A DNA stretch of 64,000 bases, from positions 19,182 through 83,181 of the forward strand of contig NZ_CAFI01000297.1 in the NCBI RefSeq assembly GCF_000239775.1, in the 5' to 3' direction. Both the position numbers and the translations under genes were made by a program. Below the pieces are notes generated by a model that was given only the letters and a program-made list of their open reading frames with translations, was not told the origin of the DNA and did no database searches. Numbering within the stretch: the stretch's first letter is position 1; each line of letters opens with the position of its first letter. Shown here piece after piece: positions 24,169 through 33,046 of the stretch. The stretch comes from Bradyrhizobium sp. ORS 375 (GTDB lineage Bacteria > Pseudomonadota > Alphaproteobacteria > Rhizobiales > Xanthobacteraceae).

Positions 24169-24813
24169 AAACGGTTTCGACGGCGGAAAAGCGGACGGCG
24201 GGGGATGTGACCGGCTTAAGACCGCTCATTATTGTAGAAGAAAGCGGTTTTTGCGGAATAGCTGCGCTATATCAGTGGCTTAGACGGATTGATCCGAGCC
24301 GCGTTGATCGCGCTCGAATAGCAGTGCAAGGCGCGCGAATACAGCGTGTAACTCCACGCAACCCATTGATATAACTGCTCTATCTGCGCTGATTGGCGCG
24401 GCCGCGGCGCGCTCGCTTGTGAGGGCATTGCACGCGCTGATTGCAGTGGAAGCGGAACTCAAGAGTTCGAAACAGCATCATTCTTCTGCGCAAGGTCATG
24501 TTCCTAGCATGAAGCCACTGTTTGTGCGCTGCACAAAGGCTTTTGGGTCCTTCCGGGGGCCTCCCTCATGCGGGTGACGCGCGACCACCGGATTTTGGCA
24601 GATATAAAATTTCAAAAGTGGGTTTTTGTTCTCCGAAGGGTTGCAGGAAGGGGTTCCGGGGCACCGCCGATAACATGGAGTTCGCGATATTTGTCCGCGA
24701 AAAATGGCGTTTTATCCGTTTTCTGTCCGTTGAACGTCGAAGGGATGCCGAAACAGCCTCGAAAGAAACAATACGGCGTAAGACCGTATAACTCCCAACG
24801 GAGCGTTCCACTC
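24169..24813. other. Non-coding stretch upstream of the late operon, candidate cos region
   Basis: No convincing gene lies here. TTTGTGC-GCT-GCACAAA at 24521-24537 is a perfect inverted repeat. It is followed at 24541-24575 by a T/G/C-rich segment with GGGTCCTTCCGGGGGCC and a short direct set of Cs and Gs, then AT-rich tracts at 24600-24625. In lambda-like phages cos lies just before the small terminase gene, which here starts at 25415 after one kinase gene, so this is a plausible cos. TATCCGTT and TGTCCGTTGA at 24713-24732 match the operator half-site and may control the late genes. Confidence 0.35.
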
Positions 24814-25413
24814 ATGATCGTCATCGGCATCAAGGGCTTCATCGGCGCTGGCAAGTCCACGGCTGCCGATTACCTCGTTGCGCGTCACGGCTTCATCCGT
24901 GGCCGGTTCGCGGGAGCGCTCAAGGAAATGCTCCGCGCTCTGCTGCTCTATCGCGGCTGCGACCGCGTGACGGCCGAGCGCATGATCGACGGGGACCTCA
25001 AGGAGGTGCCGTCCGAATGGCTCAATGGGAAGAGCCCGCGCCACGCCATGGAGGGCCTTGGCGGTCCCTGGGGGCGCGAGTGGATGTCGCCGGACCTCTG
25101 GATCGCAACCGAGACCGACAAGCTCTGGCACACGCAGCCCTCGCGCGTCGTGTTCGAGGATGTCCGCCATGCGAATGAGGGCGAGGCCATCGACCGGATG
25201 GAGGGGCGCGTCATCGAGATCACCCGACCCGGCTTGGTGCCCCAAAACCAGCCGACCGAGCGCGCGCAGGCGGGTGTCACGGCGCACGAATACATCGTCA
25301 ACGAGATCGGTCGGATCAATGAGACGTACCGGAAGCTCGACGACCTGGTCCACCGGCTGATCATGAAGCACGACGGCCTGCCCCCGATGCAGATGCAGCC
25401 GTTCTGGCCGTGA
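24814..25413 (+). CDS. Deoxynucleoside monophosphate kinase-like protein
   Basis: The start at 24814 is set by the P-loop protein beginning MIVIGIKGFIGAGKSTAADYL, with GGAG upstream; the frame is open for 80 codons before it. Walker A (GFIGAGKST) at residues 8-16, the RGRFAGALKEML segment and a C-terminal VVFEDVRHANEGEAI match phage dNMP kinases of the T4 gene 1 type. It would supply dNTP precursors. It is the first gene of the late cluster, two nt before the small terminase. Confidence 0.75.
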   Translation: MIVIGIKGFIGAGKSTAADYLVARHGFIRGRFAGALKEMLRALLLYRGCDRVTAERMIDGDLKEVPSEWLNGKSPRHAMEGLGGPWGREWMSPDLWIATETDKLWHTQPSRVVFEDVRHANEGEAIDRMEGRVIEITRPGLVPQNQPTERAQAGVTAHEYIVNEIGRINETYRKLDDLVHRLIMKHDGLPPMQMQPFWP

Positions 25414-25414
25414 G

Positions 25415-25987
25415 ATGGGCAAGGTCGTCAACCGCCAAGAGCTTGCGGACATCTTCGGCTACTCGCTGCCGACGATCTCCGCATGGGTCGAGAACGGAAT
25501 GCCGGTCAAGTCTCACGGGGGCAGGGGGAAGCAGTTCGAGTTCGATACTGAAGACGTGCTGAAGTGGCTGCTCGCGCGCGAGCGGGCAGAGCGCAAGGCT
25601 CACACCGCCGCCACGCTCAAGGAAGGCGGCGAGGACATCACGATCGACAAGGCGCGTCTGCGCAGCGAGATCGCGAAAGCCAAGCTGTCCGAGTTGCAGT
25701 TGGCGAAAGAGATGGAGCTTGTCCGTCCGATCGCCATGGTCGCGAAGGTGCTCTCAAATGAGATCGCGAACGCGCGCGCTCGACTGCTCGGCATCCCCTC
25801 CAAGATACGGCCTGCAATCCAACTCGAAGTTGGCGCGCCGGAAGGCACGAAGAAGCTGGTCAATGAGGTTGAGCGCCTGATCCTCGAAGCGCTCACCGAA
25901 ATCAAATCCTACGCAGACGAGCCGGTCGAGGAAGAGCCTCACGCTGAGCCGTCGTCAGATCACAACGAGCCGACCGATGACGAGTGA
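25415..25987 (+). CDS. Terminase small subunit, Nu1 family
   Basis: The N-terminus MGKVVNRQELADIFGYSLPTISAWVENGMPV is the winged-helix DNA-binding domain of lambda gpNu1, which binds cos. A helical middle (RLRSEIAKAKLSELQLAKEME) probably contacts the large subunit and the tail is acidic. It directly precedes the GpA-type large terminase with one small gene in between. Confidence 0.85.
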   Translation: MGKVVNRQELADIFGYSLPTISAWVENGMPVKSHGGRGKQFEFDTEDVLKWLLARERAERKAHTAATLKEGGEDITIDKARLRSEIAKAKLSELQLAKEMELVRPIAMVAKVLSNEIANARARLLGIPSKIRPAIQLEVGAPEGTKKLVNEVERLILEALTEIKSYADEPVEEEPHAEPSSDHNEPTDDE

Positions 25988-26159
25988 GTTCAAGCCTTCG
26001 TGGATGAAATGGCCGCCGAATAGCTGCGAAGTTTGCACCGGCTGGGAAAAGCAGGACGACTGGATTGGGGTGTGTCGGCGCGCGGAGTCCATCCATTGCG
26101 GCGAGCGCACCGACGCGCGCCAGCGCTGCTTTGAATACAAGCGCAAGCCGGACGCCTGA
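25977..26159 (+). CDS. Small cysteine-containing protein between the terminase genes
   Basis: This 60-residue protein reads WMKWPPNSCEVCTGWEKQDDWIGVCRR and ends RCFEYKRKPDA, with four to five cysteines that could bind zinc. It overlaps the small terminase by 11 nt and the large terminase start by one. No family known; coupling supports it. Confidence 0.55.
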   Translation: MTSEFKPSWMKWPPNSCEVCTGWEKQDDWIGVCRRAESIHCGERTDARQRCFEYKRKPDA

Positions 26160-28105
26160 TGACCGCAGCCGTTGCCGTTGTCGATGAATTTCATGAGGAC
26201 AGCGCGTATGAAGCCCGGCTTCGTGCGCAGGTCCGAGAGATCATCGCGCAGAGCTTCAGTCCGCCGCCGAAGCTGACCGTCTCCGAATGGGCGGACGAAT
26301 ACCGCGTGCTTTCTCCGGAGGCGTCCTCCGAGCCCGGCAAGTGGTCCACTGCGCGCGTCGAGCCGTCGCGCGGCATCATGGACGCCTTCGCCGATCCCGA
26401 GATCGAGATCATCACTTGCATGGTCGCGGCTCAGACGGTGAAGACCGAAGTCATCAACAACGTGGCTGGCTTCCACGTCCACCTCGATCCATGCCCGATG
26501 CTGATCCTGCAACCGACGTTGCAGATGGCAGAGGCATACTCGAAGGATCGTCTCGCGCCGATGATCCGGGACACGCCTGCGCTCGCGGCGAAGCTCGGCA
26601 ACAGCGCGCGGGACTCCGAAGACACGATCCTCCACAAGAAGTATGCGGGTGGCCATATCACGATGGCGGGTGCGAACTCGCCTGCCTCGCTCGCTTCGCG
26701 TCCCATCCGCATCCTGCTCTGCGACGAAGTCGATCGCTATGAGGCAAGCGCAGGCAAGGAAGGCGATCCCGTCTCGCTGGCAATCGAGCGAACCACGACC
26801 TTCTGGAATCGCAAGATCGCGCTCGTCTCGACGCCCACCATCAAGGGCGCATCGCGCATCGAGTCGTCTTATGAGGAGAGTGATCAGCGCCGCTTCTTCG
26901 TGCCCTGCCCGAAGTGCGGCCATCTGCAACATCTGCGGTGGGCGCAAGTCCGGTGGGACGACAACGATCCCATGTCGGCGCGCTATCATTGCGAGTTCAG
27001 CGACTCCGAGACGGGCGAGCTTTGCGACTACGGATGGAGCGAAGCCGAGCGCCTGAAGGCTATTGCGAAGGGCGTCTGGATCGCGACCCGGCCGGAAGTG
27101 AAGGGGCACGCGGGCTTCCATCTCAACCGCATCGCGTCGCCGTGGCGGGCGCTTGGGGAGATGGCGCGCGACTTCGTTTTGGTCAAGAAGCATCCCGAGC
27201 GGCTGAAGACTTGGGTGAATACGCGCCTCGCGGAGACCTGGGAAGAGCGCGGCGAGCGCGCCAACCCCGAGTCGATCTATGCGCGGCGGGAGGAGTATGA
27301 CGCCTCGGTGATCCTGCCGGGTAGCGTCGGCTGCGTTACCGCGTCGGTGGACATTCAAGATGATCGCGCTGAGATCGAGTGGTGCGGGTGGGGACAGGAC
27401 GACGAGTCGTGGTCGCTCGACTACAAAGTCTTCTATGGCGCACCCAACTCACCCGGCTTTTGGGAGGTGGTCGATAACGCCTTGATGCGAACGTTCAAGC
27501 ATCCGGCGGGCGTCGAAATGCGTGTAGAAGCGGCCTGCATCGACTCGGGCGGCTCATTCACGCAGCACGTCTACAACTTCGTTCGGCCGCGCATCGCGCG
27601 CAGGGTCTACGCGATTAAGGGTGCCGGTGGACCCGGCCGCCCGATCTGGCCTGTGAAGGGCACCGTCAACAAGGCGAAGAACGTCACCGTCTTCGTGCTC
27701 GGTGTCGATCAAGCCAAGGACATGCACTACAAGCGCCTCGAAATCAAAGAGCCCGGCCCCGCATACTGCCATTACCCGAAGCTCGAAAACTATGACAAGA
27801 AATTCTTCGAGGGGCTGACTGCGGAGAAGGCCATTCTAAAGACCGATCGGCGCGGCTTCGTCACCAAAGAATGGCATAAGGTCCATCAGCGCAACGAACC
27901 GCTCGATCTGCGCGTCTACAACATCGCAGCGCGCCTCTCGCTGGGCATCAACATGGAGCGCCGCTTGATGGCCTTGCGGATGGCAGCGGCGAACGCCATG
28001 AACGCGGCCCCCCGGCCGACCCAGGCGGCCGAGCAGCCCGTCCAGGCGGCTCCCCAGGCCCTTCCTGGCCGTCGTCGGGTTCGCAGCCGTGGCGTTGAAA
28101 GTTAA
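26159..28105 (+). CDS. Terminase large subunit, GpA family
   Basis: The 648-residue protein has LTVSEWADEYRVLSPEAS, a variant Walker A (VAAQTVKTE, residues about 88-97), Walker B with DEVDRYEA near residue 188 and a zinc site (PCPKCGHLQ...C). The C-terminal half includes the nuclease region (ASVDIQDDRAEIEWCGWG and later AACIDSGGSFTQHV). This is the lambda gpA arrangement. It powers DNA packaging and cuts cos. Ends 15 nt before a small HTH gene. Confidence 0.9.
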   Translation: MTAAVAVVDEFHEDSAYEARLRAQVREIIAQSFSPPPKLTVSEWADEYRVLSPEASSEPGKWSTARVEPSRGIMDAFADPEIEIITCMVAAQTVKTEVINNVAGFHVHLDPCPMLILQPTLQMAEAYSKDRLAPMIRDTPALAAKLGNSARDSEDTILHKKYAGGHITMAGANSPASLASRPIRILLCDEVDRYEASAGKEGDPVSLAIERTTTFWNRKIALVSTPTIKGASRIESSYEESDQRRFFVPCPKCGHLQHLRWAQVRWDDNDPMSARYHCEFSDSETGELCDYGWSEAERLKAIAKGVWIATRPEVKGHAGFHLNRIASPWRALGEMARDFVLVKKHPERLKTWVNTRLAETWEERGERANPESIYARREEYDASVILPGSVGCVTASVDIQDDRAEIEWCGWGQDDESWSLDYKVFYGAPNSPGFWEVVDNALMRTFKHPAGVEMRVEAACIDSGGSFTQHVYNFVRPRIARRVYAIKGAGGPGRPIWPVKGTVNKAKNVTVFVLGVDQAKDMHYKRLEIKEPGPAYCHYPKLENYDKKFFEGLTAEKAILKTDRRGFVTKEWHKVHQRNEPLDLRVYNIAARLSLGINMERRLMALRMAAANAMNAAPRPTQAAEQPVQAAPQALPGRRRVRSRGVES

Positions 28106-28120
28106 TCGATGTCCGGCTAG

Positions 28121-28393
28121 ATGGAACTCATGATGACCGGAGACGATGTTCGCGATGCCCGCGTGAAGCTGGGCGAGATGTGGAAGCCGGGCGGCGATCC
28201 GCTGACGGCCCAAGAGCTTGTCCGCGCGCTCGGTCTCTCCGAGAAGCACGGTGCCGACCATGTCTACAACATGGAAAAGGGCAAGACGGCGGTGTCAGGC
28301 ACGATCGAAATGCTTCTGCGCATCTATCTCGCCGGTGGCGTGCCTCCAGATGATGTCGTGATCTTCAGGGACCGCCTGAAGCGAGCGCGCTAA
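28121..28393 (+). CDS. Small helix-turn-helix protein
   Basis: The 90-residue protein carries LTAQELVRALGLSEKHGADHVYNMEKGKTAVSG, an XRE-like helix-turn-helix of the type sometimes found between terminase and head genes. ATG at 28130 or 28133 is an alternative start. It ends at a hairpin (28396-28412). It may tune late transcription; that is inferred. Confidence 0.6.
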   Translation: MELMMTGDDVRDARVKLGEMWKPGGDPLTAQELVRALGLSEKHGADHVYNMEKGKTAVSGTIEMLLRIYLAGGVPPDDVVIFRDRLKRAR

Positions 28394-28395
28394 GG

Positions 28396-28415
28396 GAGAT
28401 CGGAACGATCTCTTT
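28396..28415 (+). terminator. Hairpin followed by T-run in the late operon
   Basis: GAGATCG (28396-28402), loop GAA and CGATCTC (28406-28412) form a perfect 7-bp stem followed by TTT. It lies 3 nt after the HTH stop and before gpW. It may reduce read-through or act as a processing site inside the late transcript. Confidence 0.5.
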
Positions 28416-28445
28416 CGGCTGAGCCATGTCCCTTAGCTTCGGGGC

Positions 28446-28652
28446 ATGGCAAAGACCGTCGAAGAGCAGCTTGAAGAGACCCTGAACTCGATCAACTCGG
28501 TCGAGAAGAACGGGCAGCGCTACACGATCAAGGATCGTGAGCTTTGGCGCGCCGATCTGCGGCAGCTCGATCAGCGTGCTCAGCGTCTCGAAAAGCAGGC
28601 CGCGCGTGAGAAGCGCGGCGGCGTTCGTATCCAGCGGGTGATCCCGCTGTGA
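28446..28652 (+). CDS. Head-to-tail joining protein, gpW family
   Basis: This 68-residue protein (LEETLNSINSVEKNGQRYTIKDREL, ending RGGVRIQRVIPL) matches lambda gpW in size, in its helical pattern and in its place between terminase and portal. It closes the portal after packaging. It overlaps the portal start by four bases. Confidence 0.75.
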   Translation: MAKTVEEQLEETLNSINSVEKNGQRYTIKDRELWRADLRQLDQRAQRLEKQAAREKRGGVRIQRVIPL

Positions 28653-30259
28653 TCAAGCCCGTCGCACCGACCTTCATGGACCGCTTTCTGGCGGGCGTCG
28701 CTCCCAACTTCGCGACGCGCCGCTACCACGCGCGGCTCTCGCTCAACTACATGGGCCAGTACGCCGGTGCGCGCTCGAACAGGGCGGCGCTGAAGGCGTG
28801 GAAGACGCATCCCGGTTCGGCCGACTCCGACACGCTGGGCGACCTCCCGGCGTTGCGCAGCCGCTCGCGCGATCTCGGGCGCAACAACCCGATCGCCACC
28901 GGCGCGAAGCAGACCTCGAAGAGCAACGTGGTCGGGCCGGGCCTCCGCGTGCGCGCGAAGCTGAACCCCAAGCTTGTCGGCCTCACTCCGGAGGCGGCCG
29001 AGTTGTGGGAGCGTAAGGCCGAGACGCTGTTCGATTTGTGGGCTGCGTCGAAGCTCTGCGACATCACGCTCACGCAGAACTTCTATGAGCTTCAGGGACT
29101 CGTTTTCAACACTGTCTTCGAGTCCGGCGACACGTTCTGCCTGCGTCGCGTTCCGAAGCGCCCCAACGCGATCCTGCCGCTCGCGCTTAATATCATCGAG
29201 GCCGACCGCGTCGCCACCCCGAGCGAGCTTCAGGGCGACTATCTGATCCGCGATGGCGTCAAAATCGACGAAGATGGCGCTCCGGTCAGCTATTTCGTGC
29301 TCAATGAGCATCCCGGCGAGCGCCAGACGTTCACGGTCAACGGCTATCAGGAAATCCCGGCCTTCGGAGCGAAGTCCGGCGAACAGATGGTGCTCCATAT
29401 CTTCGAGCGCCAGCGCCCCGGCCTGAACCGTGGCATTCCGCAGCTTGCTCCGGTCATCGAAATCCTGAAGCAGCTCGATCGCTACAGCGAAGCCGAGTTG
29501 ATGAAGGCTGTAGTGTCGTCGTTCTTCACCGTCTTCCTGAAGACTGCGGGCGACGACGGCCTGGCCGGGGCGACCCCCGGCTTCCCCGGCATGGGCGCGA
29601 ACGACGTGACGATGGGGCCGGGCACCATCGTTGATATAGGCACCGACGAAGACATTCAGACCGCTCAGCCCGCCAACACGGCGAACTTCGATCCGTTCTT
29701 TCAATCGGTCGTTCGCCAGATCGGCGTTGCGCTCTCGATCCCGTTCGAACTGCTCATGATGCACTTTACGGCGAGCTACAGCGCGTCGAGGGCATCGCTG
29801 GAAATGGCCGCGCAGTTCTTCCGCGACCGTAGGACGTGGCTTGTTCGCAACTTCTGCGCGCCCGTTTACGAGTGGTTCCTGACTGATGCCATCAACGCGG
29901 GCCTGATCGACGCTCCCGGCTTCTTCAACGATCCGGTGAAGCGCGCGGCGTGGCTCGGCGCTCAGTGGATCGGCCCGGCCCGGATCATCCTCGACCCGCT
30001 TAAGGAATGGAAGGCCGAGACCGAAGCCGTGAACCTGGGCGCTCGCACGATCGAGGCCGTGATCATCGAGCGCGGCGGCGACGACTTCGAGCAGACCACG
30101 GCTCAGCGCGCTCGCGAGCATACCGCGCGCGCAGCGGCGAAGCTCGAACCCGAAATCCTCGCCCCGTCCGGCATGGGCTCGCAAGTCAAGGAAGACGTGA
30201 GCGCAGAGCCGGACGACGACGAGCCCTCGAAGCCGAAGAAGCCCGAGAAGAAGCAATGA
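28649..30259 (+). CDS. Portal protein, lambda gpB family
   Basis: The 536-residue protein has ARSNRAALKAWKTHPGSADSD, RSRDLGRNNPIATGAKQT and SASRASLEMAAQFFRDRRTWL, all typical of the lambda-type portal. It forms the dodecameric ring through which DNA enters. The C-terminal 60 residues are acidic and lysine-rich. It overlaps both the gpW gene and the protease gene. Confidence 0.9.
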   Translation: MIKPVAPTFMDRFLAGVAPNFATRRYHARLSLNYMGQYAGARSNRAALKAWKTHPGSADSDTLGDLPALRSRSRDLGRNNPIATGAKQTSKSNVVGPGLRVRAKLNPKLVGLTPEAAELWERKAETLFDLWAASKLCDITLTQNFYELQGLVFNTVFESGDTFCLRRVPKRPNAILPLALNIIEADRVATPSELQGDYLIRDGVKIDEDGAPVSYFVLNEHPGERQTFTVNGYQEIPAFGAKSGEQMVLHIFERQRPGLNRGIPQLAPVIEILKQLDRYSEAELMKAVVSSFFTVFLKTAGDDGLAGATPGFPGMGANDVTMGPGTIVDIGTDEDIQTAQPANTANFDPFFQSVVRQIGVALSIPFELLMMHFTASYSASRASLEMAAQFFRDRRTWLVRNFCAPVYEWFLTDAINAGLIDAPGFFNDPVKRAAWLGAQWIGPARIILDPLKEWKAETEAVNLGARTIEAVIIERGGDDFEQTTAQRAREHTARAAAKLEPEILAPSGMGSQVKEDVSAEPDDDEPSKPKKPEKKQ

Positions 30260-31575
30260 CCTTGAACGTCCGCAACCCGCTGATCTTCGACGCCGCGCTC
30301 ACCGCCGATTGGGCGATGGACGAAGCTGCGCTTCGGCAGATCATGGAGATCGCCGCGCGCGAGCAACAGCTTACGCCGCAGATGCTCGAAGCCTATCGGG
30401 GGCAAGAGCTTGAGCGCGCCGATCGCGCGACCCGTCGTGGCAACGTCGCCGTGATCGACGTGGCAGGTCCCCTGTTCAAGCGCGCCAACCTGATGACTTC
30501 GTACTGCGGCGCGACCGCATACGAGACCGTCCGCCGCGATCTTCAGGCTGCAATGGACAACACCTCGATCACGGCGATCCTGCTCAACATCCATTCGCCG
30601 GGAGGTGAGGCCGCTGGCGTTGCGGAGCTTGCCAGTGCGATCCATGCCGTGCGCGGCCGTAAGCGCATCGTCTCCTATGCGGGCGATCAGGCGGCCTCCG
30701 CAGCGTTCTGGGTGGGCGTCGCCGGTGACGAGTTTCTGATCGGCCCGACCGCCGCGCTCGGCTCGATGGGCGTCGTGGCGGGCTATCGCGATACGTCCGC
30801 GCAGGACGCGGCGCGCGGCATCAAGACGATCGAGTTCGTGTCGTCGCAGTCGCCCTACAAGCGCGTGGACATCAACACTCAGGAAGGCCGCGACCGTGTC
30901 CAGGCGCGCGTCGATGCCATGGCCGCCGTGTTCGTCGAGACCGTCGCTCAGTATCGCGGTGTGAGCGTCGAGCACGCTCTTGCTCACTTCGGACAGGGCG
31001 ATGTTCTGATCGGCAAGGCGGCGGTGGACGCCGGCATGGCCGATGGCATCGCCACGTTCGAACAGGTTCTCGCGAGCTTGTCTCGCGGCGAAAGTCCGAA
31101 GGCTTCCTTCGGTTTTAACCCGGCCGCGAAAGGCCAAGTTGGAGAAGTCGAGATGACCGAAGAAGAGAAGGCCGCCGCCGCGCAGGCGGAAGCCACGGCC
31201 AAGGCGGAAGCCGAAGCCAAGGCGAAGGCCGAAGCCGAAGCGAAGGCCGCCGCTGCCGCTGCCGAGACCGTCGATGCCGCTGCGGAGGCTCGCGCAGGCG
31301 AGCGCAAGCGCGTTACCGACATCATGGGCCTGACCCTGCCGGGCTATGAGGACGCCGCCGCAAAGGCGATCGAAACGGGCTCTTCGGCCCATGAGTTCTC
31401 GGCCATGATCATTGCTGCGGAGAAGGCCAAGCGCACCACGCGCGCCGCTGACATCAAGTCGGATACCGAAGCCAACGCTGGCGTCGCTCCGTCGAGTGGT
31501 CAGGAACAGGCGAAGGGTGACGAAGCCGCCGCGAACGCAATTCTCGGCGCGATGAAGCTCGCGACCGGCAAGTAA
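30256..31575 (+). CDS. Capsid maturation protease, S49 (ClpP/SppA-like), with C-terminal scaffold region
   Basis: The ATG overlaps the portal stop as ATGA. Residues about 60-290 are an S49 protease: NIHSPGGEAAG, Ser148 in DQAASAAFW, GSMGVVAGY and Lys202 in SPYKRV. The Ser-Lys spacing of 54 is close to the 52 of lambda protein C. The C-terminal 140 residues are Ala/Glu/Lys-rich and form the likely scaffold, which is also translated from an internal start at 31153. The protease trims capsid and scaffold during head assembly. Confidence 0.85.
   Translation: MTLNVRNPLIFDAALTADWAMDEAALRQIMEIAAREQQLTPQMLEAYRGQELERADRATRRGNVAVIDVAGPLFKRANLMTSYCGATAYETVRRDLQAAMDNTSITAILLNIHSPGGEAAGVAELASAIHAVRGRKRIVSYAGDQAASAAFWVGVAGDEFLIGPTAALGSMGVVAGYRDTSAQDAARGIKTIEFVSSQSPYKRVDINTQEGRDRVQARVDAMAAVFVETVAQYRGVSVEHALAHFGQGDVLIGKAAVDAGMADGIATFEQVLASLSRGESPKASFGFNPAAKGQVGEVEMTEEEKAAAAQAEATAKAEAEAKAKAEAEAKAAAAAAETVDAAAEARAGERKRVTDIMGLTLPGYEDAAAKAIETGSSAHEFSAMIIAAEKAKRTTRAADIKSDTEANAGVAPSSGQEQAKGDEAAANAILGAMKLATGK
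31153..31575 (+). CDS. Nested scaffold protein from an internal start (lambda Nu3-like)
   Basis: An in-frame ATG at 31153 is preceded by GGAGAAG with 5 nt spacing, the kind of site expected for a true start. The product of 140 residues begins MTEEEKAAAAQAEA, is Ala/Glu/Lys-rich and helical, and shares the protease C-terminus. Lambda makes its scaffold Nu3 from the 3' part of gene C in the same way. Expression from this start is inferred, not shown. Confidence 0.6.
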   Translation: MTEEEKAAAAQAEATAKAEAEAKAKAEAEAKAAAAAAETVDAAAEARAGERKRVTDIMGLTLPGYEDAAAKAIETGSSAHEFSAMIIAAEKAKRTTRAADIKSDTEANAGVAPSSGQEQAKGDEAAANAILGAMKLATGK

Positions 31576-31586
31576 GGAGCCTCAAC

Positions 31587-31949
31587 GTGGCGAAGTTTGC
31601 TAACGAAGGTGAGTTCGTCCCCAACCAGTGGGCGCTCGGACACACTCGCGCTCGCGTCGTGACCATCAAGGCCGGTGCGGGCAAGCTCGATGCAGCGACC
31701 GTGCTCGGCATGATCACCGCCGACACGAAGTACATCAAGTCCGTCAAGGCGGCGAACGATGGTTCGCAGGTCCCCGACGCGATCCTCGCCGATGCCGTCG
31801 ATGCTACCAGCGCCGACGTTCAGGCGGTCGTCTACATCGCTGGCGAGTTCGATCAGGACAAGCTGATCCTCGGCGCCGGTCACACCCTCGGGTCGGTGGA
31901 TGCGGTCTTCCGCACGAAGTCGATCTGGCTCGTCAAGCCCATGGGCTAA
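31587..31949 (+). CDS. Head decoration protein, gpD family
   Basis: The protein starts at GTG 31587 with AAGGAGCC upstream. The 120 residues include GEFVPNQWALGHTRARVVT and GDAVYIAGEFDQDKLI-type strands near the C-terminus, matching lambda gpD, which forms trimers on the expanded capsid. It sits between the protease/scaffold and the major capsid gene, as in lambda. Confidence 0.8.
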   Translation: MAKFANEGEFVPNQWALGHTRARVVTIKAGAGKLDAATVLGMITADTKYIKSVKAANDGSQVPDAILADAVDATSADVQAVVYIAGEFDQDKLILGAGHTLGSVDAVFRTKSIWLVKPMG

Positions 31950-31987
31950 CCGAGACAACCACGAAAAAGCAACGGGAAGCCCTGACT

Positions 31988-33046
31988 ATGGACCTCTTTT
32001 CGACCACCGCACTCAACCGTGTTGTCGAGGAACTGCCGCTCAACCCGGCGTTCTTCCTCAACACGTTCTTCACCGCGATCGAGACTTCGGACACCGAAGA
32101 CGTGAAGTTCGACAAGGTGAAGGGCCGCCGGCTGATCTCGCCGCTCGTCTCCCCGATCGTCGCTGGCAAGGTTGTCCGCGAGGCGGGTTACAAGACGCAG
32201 TCGCTCGCACCGGCCTACATCAAGGACAAGCGCGTCTTCAAGCCCTCGGGCCAGTTCAAGCGTCGCGCTGGCGAGAAGATCGGCGGCACCCTGAGCCCCG
32301 AGCAGCGCCTTGCCGCCTCGGTCGGCTTCGCCGTCAGCGAGCAGTTGGATATGTGGGTCCGCCGCCTCGAAGTCATGTCGGCCGAAGTCCTGCGCACCGG
32401 CAAGCTCGTGCTGAAGGGCGACGACTATCCGGAGCAGATTGTGGACTTCGAGCGCGAGCCCGAACTGTCCATCGTCCTGACCGGCAACGATCAGTGGACG
32501 AACGCCGCCGTCAACCCGCTCGACGACATCGAGGAGTGGGGTCAGATGATCTTCGACGCCTCCGCGCTGACCTGCCGTGACGTGTTCATGGCGAGCGACG
32601 TGTGGAAGGCCGTGCGCGCGAAGATGGCGGGTCCGGACAGCGACGCGGTTGCGAAGTCGATGCGCCTTCAGATCGACCTCACCGCCGCGACCCTCGAGTC
32701 CGCCCGTGCCGCGCTCGGCCCGATGCTGATCACCCCCGGCGTGCGTCTCGTTGCCGTGTTCGGCGACTATCGTCTGTGGGTCCACGCGGACAAATACGTC
32801 GATCCGCTCGACGGCGTCGAGAAGGAAGTGCTCCCGGCCGGTGAAGTCGTCATGGCTTCGCGCGAGATCGAGGGCGTGCGTCACTTCGGCGCGATCATGG
32901 ACCTGAAGGCCGGTATCCAGCCCCGCGACTTCTTCGTGAAGTCCTGGGAGGAGGAAGACCCGAGCGTTCGCTACATCCTCGGTCAGTCCGCTCCGCTGAT
33001 CACGCCCTACCGCGTGAACGGCACCCTGGGCGCGAAGGTGAAGTAA
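31988..33046 (+). CDS. Major capsid protein, gpE family
   Basis: The 352-residue protein begins MDLFSTTALNRVVEELPLNP and includes LISPLVSPIVAGKVVREAGY, KRRAGEKIGGTLSPEQRL and the C-terminal YILGQSAPLITPYRVNG, all typical of the gpE capsid family (HK97-fold variant). It forms the head shell. GGGAAG precedes the ATG. Confidence 0.9.
   Translation: MDLFSTTALNRVVEELPLNPAFFLNTFFTAIETSDTEDVKFDKVKGRRLISPLVSPIVAGKVVREAGYKTQSLAPAYIKDKRVFKPSGQFKRRAGEKIGGTLSPEQRLAASVGFAVSEQLDMWVRRLEVMSAEVLRTGKLVLKGDDYPEQIVDFEREPELSIVLTGNDQWTNAAVNPLDDIEEWGQMIFDASALTCRDVFMASDVWKAVRAKMAGPDSDAVAKSMRLQIDLTAATLESARAALGPMLITPGVRLVAVFGDYRLWVHADKYVDPLDGVEKEVLPAGEVVMASREIEGVRHFGAIMDLKAGIQPRDFFVKSWEEEDPSVRYILGQSAPLITPYRVNGTLGAKVK

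Noticed and set aside
24280-24462. Small minus-strand frame in the gap before the late operon
   Set aside because: No ribosome binding site and atypical composition; the region is better explained as non-coding control or cos DNA.
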